Positions 1 through 7,209 of a stretch of 16,973 bases of DNA are shown here, piece after piece (positions within the stretch are counted from its first letter, which is position 1; the number at the start of each line of letters is the position of its first letter). The position numbers and the translations under genes were made by a program. Source of the stretch: an uncultured Lachnospiraceae bacterium (GTDB lineage: Bacteria; Bacillota; Clostridia; Lachnospirales; Lachnospiraceae). The notes under the pieces were generated by a model. It searched no databases. It was given only the letters and a program-made list of their open reading frames with translations, and was not told the origin of the DNA. The stretch spans positions 6,436-23,408 of the forward strand of contig CAJUHQ010000010.1 in the NCBI GenBank assembly GCA_910586095.1. Reading direction: 5' to 3'.

Positions 1-678
1 TTTTAGAACTGGATGAATAATAAAATATGTTTCTGCCTTACTTGTTTCCTGCTCATATTCATCAAATTTTCCGCTCTTTTCGTATTGTTTTAGTACTTTT
101 ACCAAAACTTTTGAACGCACATAGGGCTCATATAAAAAATCAATATTCACATCTTCATCTGGAATGTCAAAATCATCACTGGATATAATATTTCCTTTGT
201 CAATCTCTACATTCATAAAAATTGCTGTAGCGCTTATTTTTTTCTCATTTAAGATACTATAATATGCTGTAGTACTCCCCCTATACGCTGGAAGTCTGCC
301 TGCATGTACATGTATCCATTGTTTGTCTATTTCAAATAAGTGCTTCTTTAAAATACATCCCCCATATCCCGAATAAATAATATATTTTTGTGGTATCTGC
401 CTAATCCGCCTTAATACCACTTCTGAATTTATATCTCTTGTTCCCAAAATTTCAAATGGAATATTCAGTGCATTCAGTGCATCTCCTATTGTTGCGTCTA
501 AATCTGCATAACAATACCTTTTTTTTACCACATCTATGTGAAATTTATTATATAATTCCGCCTTATCTTCTGATAACACAAAGCAAAATTGAGGTGCTAT
601 TCCTTCATTCTGTAATGCCTGTAAATAGATCAAGCTCCTAATTGATATTGCCAAAACACATGCTACATTTTCCAACAC
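1..678 (-). CDS. Formyltransferase-family protein, 3' end cut by window
   Basis: The frame is open from a GTG at 676-678 to base 1 (226 codons, no stop), so the C-terminus lies outside the window. The GTG directly follows the TAA of the gene before it and has GGAGG eight bases upstream, which decides the start. Residues about 122-134 (IHVHAGRLPAYRG) and 158-165 (EIDKGNII) match the active-site blocks of the PurN/Fmt formyltransferase fold, normally N-x-H...LP.(Y/F)(R/K)G and D.G.I. The His (H125) and Asp (D160) are present, but the usual Asn two residues before the His is His here. The family transfers a formyl group from 10-formyltetrahydrofolate to an amine, and in polysaccharide clusters it often acts on amino sugars. 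Family call is fairly firm; substrate and even formyl transfer are uncertain given the altered Asn and the phosphoramidate-like neighbours. Confidence 0.75.
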   Translation of the reverse strand, partial: MLENVACVLAISIRSLIYLQALQNEGIAPQFCFVLSEDKAELYNKFHIDVVKKRYCYADLDATIGDALNALNIPFEILGTRDINSEVVLRRIRQIPQKYIIYSGYGGCILKKHLFEIDKQWIHVHAGRLPAYRGSTTAYYSILNEKKISATAIFMNVEIDKGNIISSDDFDIPDEDVNIDFLYEPYVRSKVLVKVLKQYEKSGKFDEYEQETSKAETYFIIHPVLK

Positions 679-1248
679 TTATATATCCTCCACATCAATA
701 CTATTTTTCCTAAGTAAGCAATCTATATATTCTAATTCATCGGTCATCAATTTCTCCGCAATTTGAACTAATTCTCCATCCATAGCTTTTCTAACTGAAA
801 TAAGAGTATCTGTTATTTTGAGCATACAATTCAGATATTTCAAATTATCGCTTCCTCTATATAGTTCAGATACGATCATTCCTAAAAGGATATATGAAGC
901 ATACTCATCATATCCACTTTCTAAGACGGCTCTTCCATCTGTTTCATATTTTCTGTACAATCTTTTCTTTACTTCAAACTTTTTTACATAAGGATCTACA
1001 TGATCTTTTATATCACCTATATCTACATTTTTGATTTTTTCCCACAAATCAAACAATTTAGCAGATACATCCGATTGTATATAGTTCTCTATCTTATTTT
1101 CCATATCACATCTACTAAGTTCCTTCGATGTGATATTTTCCAATCGACTTTGCCAATACGCTTTTAAAAAATCCAATCCAAAATATTCACTATACATATA
1201 TGTTTGTATATTCTCTAAATTATTATCTGTCACATATTTATACTGCAT
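679..1248 (-). CDS. Unrecognised 189-aa helical protein
   Basis: I do not recognise this family. It is a soluble, charged, apparently almost wholly alpha-helical protein with no signal peptide, membrane segment, P-loop or metal-binding motif that I can see; aromatic and acidic residues are frequent. Two ATGs lie two codons apart; the second (1246-1248) is preferred because GGAG sits seven bases before it, while the first (1254) is too close. The gene overlaps the end of the adenylylsulfate-kinase-like gene by 11 bases and its TAA touches the GTG of the formyltransferase-like gene, so the three are surely co-translated. Position suggests an accessory or catalytic role in the same pathway, but no function can be assigned from the sequence. 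Confidence 0.8.
   Translation of the reverse strand: MQYKYVTDNNLENIQTYMYSEYFGLDFLKAYWQSRLENITSKELSRCDMENKIENYIQSDVSAKLFDLWEKIKNVDIGDIKDHVDPYVKKFEVKKRLYRKYETDGRAVLESGYDEYASYILLGMIVSELYRGSDNLKYLNCMLKITDTLISVRKAMDGELVQIAEKLMTDELEYIDCLLRKNSIDVEDI
687..691 (-). promoter_or_regulatory. Ribosome binding site for the GTG start at 678
   Basis: GGAGG on the minus strand, eight bases before GTG. It lies inside the last codons of the preceding gene, so translation of the two is probably coupled. It is the reason for choosing a GTG start. Confidence 0.7.
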
Positions 1249-1765
1249 ATCCATTCTCCATTAAATATTTGAGTATTTTTTCTGTAGCAAATTCTATACT
1301 TTCATTTTCTGTATCTATAGTTAATTCTGAAAAATCTGGGACTTCAAATATATCGTTCACACCATTCAAATTATGCATCTGTCCTTCTTGTTCTAATTGA
1401 TAATAACCTTTTACATCCCTTTGTCTGCAAACCTGTTCAGAACATTGTACATATACTTCTATATAGGAAGATCCGAAGTATTCTCGCATTATTGTACGCA
1501 TTTCCTGAAATGGAGCCACAATCGCAATAATTGTGTTGATATCATTACAATTCAGATAATGTGCTACCATCCTGTTAATCCGATTCATCTTTATACGTTC
1601 TTCCCTTGTATGTCCAAACAAATCACCAATCTCTTTTCGTGTATCATCTCCATCTAGTATCTGAACTTTAATCCCTTTTTCCTTCAATTTTTCCTTCACA
1701 GAATTTGCGAGTGTGCTCTTACCACTTCCACTTATTCCAGTGAAACATATATTAAATAATTTCAT
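1238..1765 (-). CDS. Adenylylsulfate-kinase-like protein; probable nucleoside-diphosphoramidate kinase
   Basis: A 175-residue CysC-type P-loop kinase. The Walker A is GISGSGKST (10-18), LDGDDTR (37-43) matches the family's LDGDN.R block, and RDVKGYY (116-122) followed by NLNGV and EVPDFSELTIDT matches the C-terminal RD.KGLY...GI...P...P...IDT pattern. An ATG behind GGGAG gives the start. True APS kinases make PAPS by phosphorylating a ribose 3'-OH. In Campylobacter jejuni the CysC-like Cj1415 instead phosphorylates cytidine diphosphoramidate at the 3'-OH. The gene directly follows a glutamine-kinase-like gene, and no ATP sulfurylase gene is visible, so the second role is preferred. Differences from APS kinase (DGDD for DGDN, GYY for GLY) fit but do not prove altered specificity. 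Family call is firm, the substrate is inferred. Confidence 0.85.
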   Translation of the reverse strand: MKLFNICFTGISGSGKSTLANSVKEKLKEKGIKVQILDGDDTRKEIGDLFGHTREERIKMNRINRMVAHYLNCNDINTIIAIVAPFQEMRTIMREYFGSSYIEVYVQCSEQVCRQRDVKGYYQLEQEGQMHNLNGVNDIFEVPDFSELTIDTENESIEFATEKILKYLMENGYAV

Positions 1766-1903
1766 ATTAATCTCCCATGCCGCTTTTAGCGACTCAAATT
1801 AGAAATGAAAAACCATTGCTTTTGCGCTTTTCGGTGTAAGACTTAGAGTTTCTCTACGAAACAGCCTTTGCTGTGGCAGTTAGAAACTCTTCTCACACTA
1901 ACT
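1766..1903 (-). promoter_or_regulatory. 138-base gene-free structured leader before the CysC-like gene
   Basis: One of only two sizeable gaps in the operon. Read on the minus strand it holds a long hairpin just after the stop of the kinase gene (see 1834-1898), then GAAAAGC...GTTTTTC able to form a 7-bp stem, then GTCGC-taaaa-GCGGC, a 5-bp stem with one G-U pair about 15 bases before the ribosome binding site. There is no U-tract typical of an intrinsic terminator and no convincing -35/-10 pair. It may be an RNA processing, stability or attenuation element; function unknown. Confidence 0.4.
1834..1898 (-). repeat. Long imperfect inverted repeat (hairpin)
   Basis: AGAGTTTCT at 1845-1853 and AGAAACTCT at 1882-1890 are perfect 9-base inverted repeats. 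They are flanked by GTGTAAGA (1834-1841) and TCTCACAC (1891-1898), which pair with one mismatch after a small bulge. Inside the loop ACAGC (1861-1865) and GCTGT (1870-1874) form a further 5-bp stem with a 4-base loop. It begins a few bases after the stop codon of the 774-residue kinase gene. No run of U follows, so a classical terminator is unlikely. Confidence 0.6.
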
Positions 1904-4228
1904 TTAACTTATTATTTTTACACATTTATTTGCACAATCTAGCAACAATTTTCCTGCCTGACACCAATTACTATATTTTTTTTCACCAGCCCCTATCACT
2001 GCTGGTATTCCCAGTTCAGAACATCTAATTGCCATATGTGAATTAGCTCCTCCAAACTGTGTCACAAGCCCTGCAATATTTTTAGTAAACAAAAAATCCC
2101 ATCCAGGATCAGCCGATTTAATAAAAACAATTTTGCCATCTAAATCCACATTATGTATCTCATCTTCTGTCACCACTACTCCAATTGTTTCACACATGGT
2201 AATATAGTTTGGTTCTTCATCTAACACAATATATTGGTATACATCATTTGGAGAAATAATAATATTAGGCAATTTTATGATCTGTGCCATTTCATATTGC
2301 ACTTTATTTTCTCTGATATTTTCTTTAAATATATCTGCAATATTTCCACTATATAAATCTACATATAGTTGCTTTACAATTCCTATATCCAAATGAGCCA
2401 ATTCTTCTTTTGGAATATTTAGTCTTTTTCCAAGCTTTTCAATCAATACTAAAATTTCACTTACTGTATTCGTAAATACAAATTTAAGATATTCTCTACC
2501 TTCTATTGCTTCTTTGATAAAAATCAATAATTCATCTGCTGTTATGTCTATACCATTCTGTTCTAATTCTTCGTTAATTTCTCGCTTCTGTTTTTCTGTG
2601 AACTCAAATTTCTTAACTTCTGTCCTTGTATTTTCTGCACTAATATCACCAAAGTAGTCTTCAAAAGCCTCATCATATCTAAACGACTCAATGTCATATG
2701 TACCTGGTCTGATATAACCATACTTATTTAAAAACTCCTCTTTATCTATCTCTCCTTTTGCAAGTTTTTGCCTGTCACTGCTTATTTGCTTGCTTATTGT
2801 ATTTAAACTGCACATAAAATCATCATATTCCTGTTGCGTAACAATATGTTTTTTGACAAATGACCTCAGAAATTGTACTGCAATAAAAGCAGCTCTAGCT
2901 ACTCCAGCAAAGGGAAGTGTACCATAATTTTTACATTCCTCAATTAACCAATAAATTTTATCTACAAGTGAGATCTCACTGTCTATTATTTTTTTATGAT
3001 TAGCTTTCAAATTCTCAATTTTGTTTATATCATTTTTATACAGCCCATCTACTGGATTAATCACTTTATTTGTTAAGTCTAACAACGAATACTCTATTCT
3101 TTTTATCTCATTTTCGTTAAAACCCTTTTTTAGCAACCGCTTTAACTCATCAGGTAATCCTAAATAATAACAGGAAAACACAATTTCAAACTCTACTTTA
3201 TCATGAAATGCTGGTTTTTTCCTAAGTTCCTCTAAATAATAATTAACTAGTTTCTCTGAGATTTTACTATTAAGCTGTAAAGGAATAAAAGAATTAAATG
3301 TTATTCTGGTATCAATATAGGGTATTCCACAAAATAGAACCATAAGCGGATGTTGTGTCAAATCCCTATACCCATAATCTTCTCTTTGCTTTGCCCATAT
3401 ATTATCTGTAACCAGCTCTTTATATAAAGAAATTGCCAATTTTTTAGGCCTTATTCCAAGTATTTCAGCCGGATTCCAATCAGGCATCACTCCAAAATAA
3501 GTCGTCCTTCCAAGTAGAAATGGATGCGGGCGCATAAGTTTTTCTACTTTTCTCTTAATACGATTTAATGATGCATCTAAATCGTATTTAGGTATCTTCC
3601 TGATATTTGCAATAGGTCTTGCTTGAAATATATAGACTTTATGCTCTTTTGTAATTGCAAATTCAATATCCAGACGATCTGTTTTTAAAAAATATTCTAT
3701 CTGTTTTACATTATCAACGAGCGCTTTCATATCTGGATCATTTATATTTTTGTTTTTTCGATATATAACAACAATTTTATCATCATTTACGCTTCCTGAT
3801 GTTATCGCTGCACTATCATTCCCTTCGACAAAATCAATACAATAATATGGTGCAAGTGAGTACAAATCTCTTGTGAATACCACTCCTGATTTTATAATAT
3901 CCTGTAACATTGGCTGTATTAAAACTTCTTCTTCTATTACCGAATCATATGAATTAAATACTTTATCTACTGCTAATTCTATAGAATCGTATGTATTTTC
4001 AACATTTAAAATAGTGACATATTTTCCTGCATTCGATTCATTCCTAGTATCTTCATTACTATAAGATGAACGCACAGCCAAACTACAGCCTTTAAATTTA
4101 TCCATTACTCTATCTATTAATTTTTCCCGATTACTGCTATAATCCTGCTCCCTTATCACAAAATATGGAAGTATATTCAACTTTTTACAGTTCTCATATA
4201 ATTCTGATATTACTTGCGCTTTTGTCAT
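1904..4228 (-). CDS. ATP-grasp/phosphohistidine phosphotransferase, probable L-glutamine kinase (Cj1418-like)
   Basis: A 774-residue protein with the PPDK/PEP-synthase ATP-grasp domain at the N-terminus: LAVRSS about 50-55, AGKY 67-70, QPM 105-107, GVVFTRD 115-121, DIEFA 187-191, FQARP 201-205. A long helical middle follows, then a swivelling phosphohistidine domain at the C-terminus with GGANSHMAIR and GIPAVIG; the predicted phosphorylated residue is His731. The PEP/pyruvate TIM barrel that ends true PEP synthase and PPDK is absent, so this is not a PEP-forming enzyme. The same three-part layout is seen in rifampin phosphotransferase and in C. jejuni Cj1418, which phosphorylates the amide nitrogen of L-glutamine in capsular phosphoramidate synthesis. 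The CysC-like gene next door favours the glutamine kinase. The ATG at 4228 is chosen over an upstream in-frame start because GGGGG lies six bases before it. Structured gaps flank the gene. Confidence 0.8.
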   Translation of the reverse strand: MTKAQVISELYENCKKLNILPYFVIREQDYSSNREKLIDRVMDKFKGCSLAVRSSYSNEDTRNESNAGKYVTILNVENTYDSIELAVDKVFNSYDSVIEEEVLIQPMLQDIIKSGVVFTRDLYSLAPYYCIDFVEGNDSAAITSGSVNDDKIVVIYRKNKNINDPDMKALVDNVKQIEYFLKTDRLDIEFAITKEHKVYIFQARPIANIRKIPKYDLDASLNRIKRKVEKLMRPHPFLLGRTTYFGVMPDWNPAEILGIRPKKLAISLYKELVTDNIWAKQREDYGYRDLTQHPLMVLFCGIPYIDTRITFNSFIPLQLNSKISEKLVNYYLEELRKKPAFHDKVEFEIVFSCYYLGLPDELKRLLKKGFNENEIKRIEYSLLDLTNKVINPVDGLYKNDINKIENLKANHKKIIDSEISLVDKIYWLIEECKNYGTLPFAGVARAAFIAVQFLRSFVKKHIVTQQEYDDFMCSLNTISKQISSDRQKLAKGEIDKEEFLNKYGYIRPGTYDIESFRYDEAFEDYFGDISAENTRTEVKKFEFTEKQKREINEELEQNGIDITADELLIFIKEAIEGREYLKFVFTNTVSEILVLIEKLGKRLNIPKEELAHLDIGIVKQLYVDLYSGNIADIFKENIRENKVQYEMAQIIKLPNIIISPNDVYQYIVLDEEPNYITMCETIGVVVTEDEIHNVDLDGKIVFIKSADPGWDFLFTKNIAGLVTQFGGANSHMAIRCSELGIPAVIGAGEKKYSNWCQAGKLLLDCANKCVKIIS

Positions 4229-4361
4229 ATAAATCCCCCATTCTTGCCAAAGTTTGCGAATTAAATGCAAACGCAGTTCGCTATGAATAAGCACAAATTT
4301 GCTGTGTGAAAAACGCCTACTTTTGCAGCTTCTCCAATTAGGATGAGTGAAATTTTATATT
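4229..4361 (-). promoter_or_regulatory. 133-base gene-free structured leader before the glutamine-kinase-like gene
   Basis: Apart from the hairpin at 4341-4371, this gap contains GTTTGC (4252-4257) and GCAAAC (4267-4272), which pair with a 9-base loop, and GCGAA (4256-4260) and TTCGC (4277-4281), which pair in an alternative fold that excludes the first. The last bases before the ATG, ATGGGGGATTTATATG on the minus strand, match those before the CysC-like gene (ATGGGAGATTAATATG) at 14 of 16 positions. No clear promoter or U-tract is seen. A regulatory leader is possible but unproven. Confidence 0.35.
4235..4239 (-). promoter_or_regulatory. Ribosome binding site deciding the start at 4228
   Basis: GGGGG on the minus strand, six bases before the ATG at 4226-4228. 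The earlier in-frame start at 4294 lacks a comparable site and would place 22 non-family residues ahead of the ATP-grasp domain. Confidence 0.6.
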
Positions 4362-4371
4362 TCAATCATCC
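4341..4371 (-). repeat. 13-base-arm inverted repeat across the stop codon of the 941-aa gene
   Basis: GGATGAGTGAAAT (4341-4353) and ATTTCAATCATCC (4359-4371) are inverted repeats with one mismatch (4347/4365) and a 5-base loop. The distal arm covers the last codons and stop (4362-4364) of the upstream gene. What follows on the minus strand is not U-rich, so it is more likely an RNA stability or processing hairpin than an intrinsic terminator. Confidence 0.6.
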
Positions 4372-7187
4372 CAAAATTGTACTGTATTGCACAGTATACG
4401 CTTTGTCTCAACTCCCATCTTTTCCAATTCATATTGAATAAGTTTGTAATATCTACTTGATGTTATAAGTATTTTATATTCTGTATAACACTCCAAAAGT
4501 TCTTGAGGCTTTATCACTTTTTTACCACAATAGCAATACTCCCCGTTTACAGCTTTTCTGTCACAAAACAACAGCTCTTGTTTTGTTCTTTCATCTACTT
4601 GCTCCAAAATTGCCTTACAATCTTTCCCTGTACCATATAGAACCAGTTTTTCATTTTTATTGATAATTTCTATTATTTTTTTCCTTTCAGAGACACGAAT
4701 ATCTGTTGCTGCTTTATTAACCCGATCAAATACTTCCTTTACATACAGATTACATTTCTGAATCTGCTGACCAGCCTCGAATCGCTCAAATTCTGGCTGT
4801 ATATCTCCCAGTAATTCTCTCTTACGCACTTCCCACAATTCCCATCTGAACAACTCATATATAGTCAAAAAATACTCTATTTTTATCTTCTGATTTTCAA
4901 ATGGAATATTTTTTTGAAACCGAAACTCCTTTAGAAACATATCCTGTAATTCTCTTCTGGAAAATTTTATGCTGCTTTCATATGTATATCCATATCTTTT
5001 CTGATAAGTCCTACAAGTTATTGCAATTCTAAATCGATCAAATTCTGATAAGTAGTCCTCATACTTATTAAATACTGCTTTCAGATCAAAATCTACACTT
5101 CCCCTGTATCCTGCCATCTTTCCCACCACAGTAGTATGAAGCATTGTATCAGACCATGGTATTTCCAATTTTTCACAGATCTTTGGCAACTCCTGTTGGG
5201 GACGCAGCTTCATATCCTCAAACCGCATTTTAAATTCTTCCCAATATGTCAGTGATAGATTTTCATCTAATTCCGATGACGTCCAAAACATATATTCAAA
5301 TGGCTGCATTAAATTTCTGAATCCATTCTCTGCCATACGCCTGCATACAGAACCTGTCCATACACAATTATCACGTCGTACTACCAATGAATAACCTTTT
5401 ATTTTTTTACTTTCAAGCCAGGATGCCATATAGGTAAAATATGCTCTTTGCACAAAATGAGGTTCCCAATAAATTATCTTCTGCGAGACATCTATTCGTT
5501 CTCCTGCGTTTATCATTTCTCCATAAGCAATATGAAAAATCACAAACAATTCCTGTGAAGTGAATCTATCTTTAAGACAAAGCAGCCTTTGTACACTTTT
5601 TTCAAATTGTTCTTTATCTGAAAATTCAACCTGAACTCTTATTCTTGTAGCTTCTTCAGTAAATAACTTCCAAAATTCATCCATAATATTTTGTGCTCTA
5701 TATCTTGCCAAACGGATACAATACAAAAACAAATTATTACAAAAAGCACCTACTGGCATCATCAAAATATTTGGATGGCCATCCATTATCCCATCTGTAA
5801 AGCTATTTCCACCAGGCCCAATTTTAGCAAGCACAATTCCTTTCGGCACCAGCTCACAGACAGAATACTTATCCATATGATTTTGTAGATACTGCTCTAT
5901 CACAGAAAGACTTTTTATAGAAGAAAAGTATTCCGTATATCTACAAAAGCCACTATCATGCAGTTTATCAAAAAGAAGTTCATCATTTTGCTGTTCGTCA
6001 TAACTACCATATCTTCCAAACCAGAGTCTCACCAGACATAGTATAGAGCCTTCTTCATATGTTATATTCTCAGATAAATCTGTATAACTAATATTTATAT
6101 CTCCATCCTCTACCTTTATTAAGTAGTCCATAAGCATATGGCAGAGACTTTCGTCTCCGGCAATCAGTACATTTTTATTTCGCATAATATGTACTAGGTT
6201 GCTATGTGGTATCTCACAATAATCAGCTAGCAAAAATACTCCTCTGTTTCTTTGATATCCATAATAGTCTAATATCTCTACATCTCTTGTGCCCAATGCA
6301 CTGTATTTATCCATACAGTTAATAAACACTAGATTATTAAAATACGCAATAGCTTCCGCTAAAGAGAATATTTTCTTGCCAAGCAACATATCTTCCTGTG
6401 ATTTATCATATGCTCTATCTCCCCATTTTCGTTTGAATACTTCATCAGCATCATTTGTATACCAGTCCTTATATTGTTCTTTTAAAAATCCTTTTATTTC
6501 CACTCCATTTTCACAAAGCAAATCATAGGCATCTTGTGATTTTGTACTTGTACCAATCAGAATAATATCTTTACCTTCCAACTCTTTTAAAAGCCATTTG
6601 AAGTCACCATTTCTATCTGTTATCTTACCTTCCAGTACATTTTTTTCATATATTTTATCTATACATTCAAATTCTGGTGATACGCTGTGAAGCAAATTGT
6701 AATACAAATCACATGGTTGTGGCGTCACACCCTCCGCATAAAGTACTAATGTATTCTCATCTTCTTCAAAATAGCTATCGCTATACCCGAAATATTTCCA
6801 ATACTTTCCTACTACTTCAACGCAAATTGACTGCTTTTCTAAATATTTAACAAACATATAAGCCAATTCGTTACAGCCATGTATCACTACCTTATTAATT
6901 TTAGGAAACACATCTTTAAATTGGAATAGTGAACTAGATTCCTCCAATTCTCTTAACATTCTCAGTTCTCTGTCAGCTTCAATATCCTGATAAATATATC
7001 CAATTAACTCACTATTAACATCAACAATAGGACTCATCTGCACAGATGCTGACTCACATGTCTCCCTATATTTAAAATACCTTCGTCCATTTTTCCATAG
7101 CTCTTTATCCAATACAATACTATTTTCATTTATAATAGCTGTTAAGCCATCTGCTATCTTTACATTCTTTGATAACAATCGTATCAT
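4362..7187 (-). CDS. Large multidomain protein: Rossmann-like segments around a possible sulfotransferase-like region
   Basis: A 941-residue cytosolic protein without signal peptide or membrane segment. Beta-strand-plus-glycine turns typical of degenerate Rossmann folds occur at about 98-104 (NKVVIHG), 206-212 (KDIILIG) and 338-344 (KNVLIAG). A clearer copy ends the protein (VLYGTGKDC from about 849), like the extra domains on the neighbouring glycosyltransferases. In the middle, IGPGGNSFTDGIMDGHPNIL (456-475) resembles the sulfotransferase P-loop block G.PRSGTT...L..HP.I, with the Arg/Lys missing, and VVRRD...TGSV (602-613) resembles the 3'-phosphate-binding strand. The sulfotransferase resemblance is weak and is my inference. 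The start at 7187 is chosen for GGAGG eight bases upstream; an earlier in-frame start at 7244 would overlap the previous gene. It probably modifies the glycan; the reaction is unknown. Confidence 0.7.
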   Translation of the reverse strand: MIRLLSKNVKIADGLTAIINENSIVLDKELWKNGRRYFKYRETCESASVQMSPIVDVNSELIGYIYQDIEADRELRMLRELEESSSLFQFKDVFPKINKVVIHGCNELAYMFVKYLEKQSICVEVVGKYWKYFGYSDSYFEEDENTLVLYAEGVTPQPCDLYYNLLHSVSPEFECIDKIYEKNVLEGKITDRNGDFKWLLKELEGKDIILIGTSTKSQDAYDLLCENGVEIKGFLKEQYKDWYTNDADEVFKRKWGDRAYDKSQEDMLLGKKIFSLAEAIAYFNNLVFINCMDKYSALGTRDVEILDYYGYQRNRGVFLLADYCEIPHSNLVHIMRNKNVLIAGDESLCHMLMDYLIKVEDGDINISYTDLSENITYEEGSILCLVRLWFGRYGSYDEQQNDELLFDKLHDSGFCRYTEYFSSIKSLSVIEQYLQNHMDKYSVCELVPKGIVLAKIGPGGNSFTDGIMDGHPNILMMPVGAFCNNLFLYCIRLARYRAQNIMDEFWKLFTEEATRIRVQVEFSDKEQFEKSVQRLLCLKDRFTSQELFVIFHIAYGEMINAGERIDVSQKIIYWEPHFVQRAYFTYMASWLESKKIKGYSLVVRRDNCVWTGSVCRRMAENGFRNLMQPFEYMFWTSSELDENLSLTYWEEFKMRFEDMKLRPQQELPKICEKLEIPWSDTMLHTTVVGKMAGYRGSVDFDLKAVFNKYEDYLSEFDRFRIAITCRTYQKRYGYTYESSIKFSRRELQDMFLKEFRFQKNIPFENQKIKIEYFLTIYELFRWELWEVRKRELLGDIQPEFERFEAGQQIQKCNLYVKEVFDRVNKAATDIRVSERKKIIEIINKNEKLVLYGTGKDCKAILEQVDERTKQELLFCDRKAVNGEYCYCGKKVIKPQELLECYTEYKILITSSRYYKLIQYELEKMGVETKRILCNTVQFWDD

Positions 7188-7195
7188 TTCCCGAT

Positions 7196-7200
7196 CCTCC
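7196..7200 (-). promoter_or_regulatory. Ribosome binding site deciding the start at 7187
   Basis: GGAGG on the minus strand, eight bases before the ATG at 7185-7187 and within the short gap after the preceding stop (7210-7212). It argues against the longer reading that starts at 7244. Confidence 0.7.
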
Positions 7201-7209
7201 AATAGTTCA

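Noticed and set aside
438..641. Plus-strand open reading frames across the window (this and about fifteen others of 60-140 codons)
   Set aside because: All lie opposite real minus-strand genes, have no ribosome binding site or known motif, and read as low-complexity antisense of AT-rich coding DNA.
1238..1765. Ordinary sulfate-assimilation APS kinase
   Set aside because: The fold matches, but no ATP sulfurylase or reductase gene is near, and the direct upstream neighbour is a glutamine-kinase-like enzyme. Sulfation of the glycan remains the main alternative and is not excluded.
1904..4228. PEP synthase or pyruvate phosphate dikinase
   Set aside because: The ATP-grasp and phosphohistidine domains are present, but the C-terminal PEP/pyruvate-binding barrel is absent and the protein ends about 43 residues after the predicted phospho-His.
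1904..4228. Rifampin phosphotransferase
   Set aside because: It has the same domain order and cannot be ruled out by eye, but the location in a polysaccharide operon beside a CysC-like gene fits glutamine kinase better.
4341..4371. Rho-independent terminator
   Set aside because: The stem is good but AT-rich, and no U-tract follows it on the minus strand; the next gene belongs to the same gene order.
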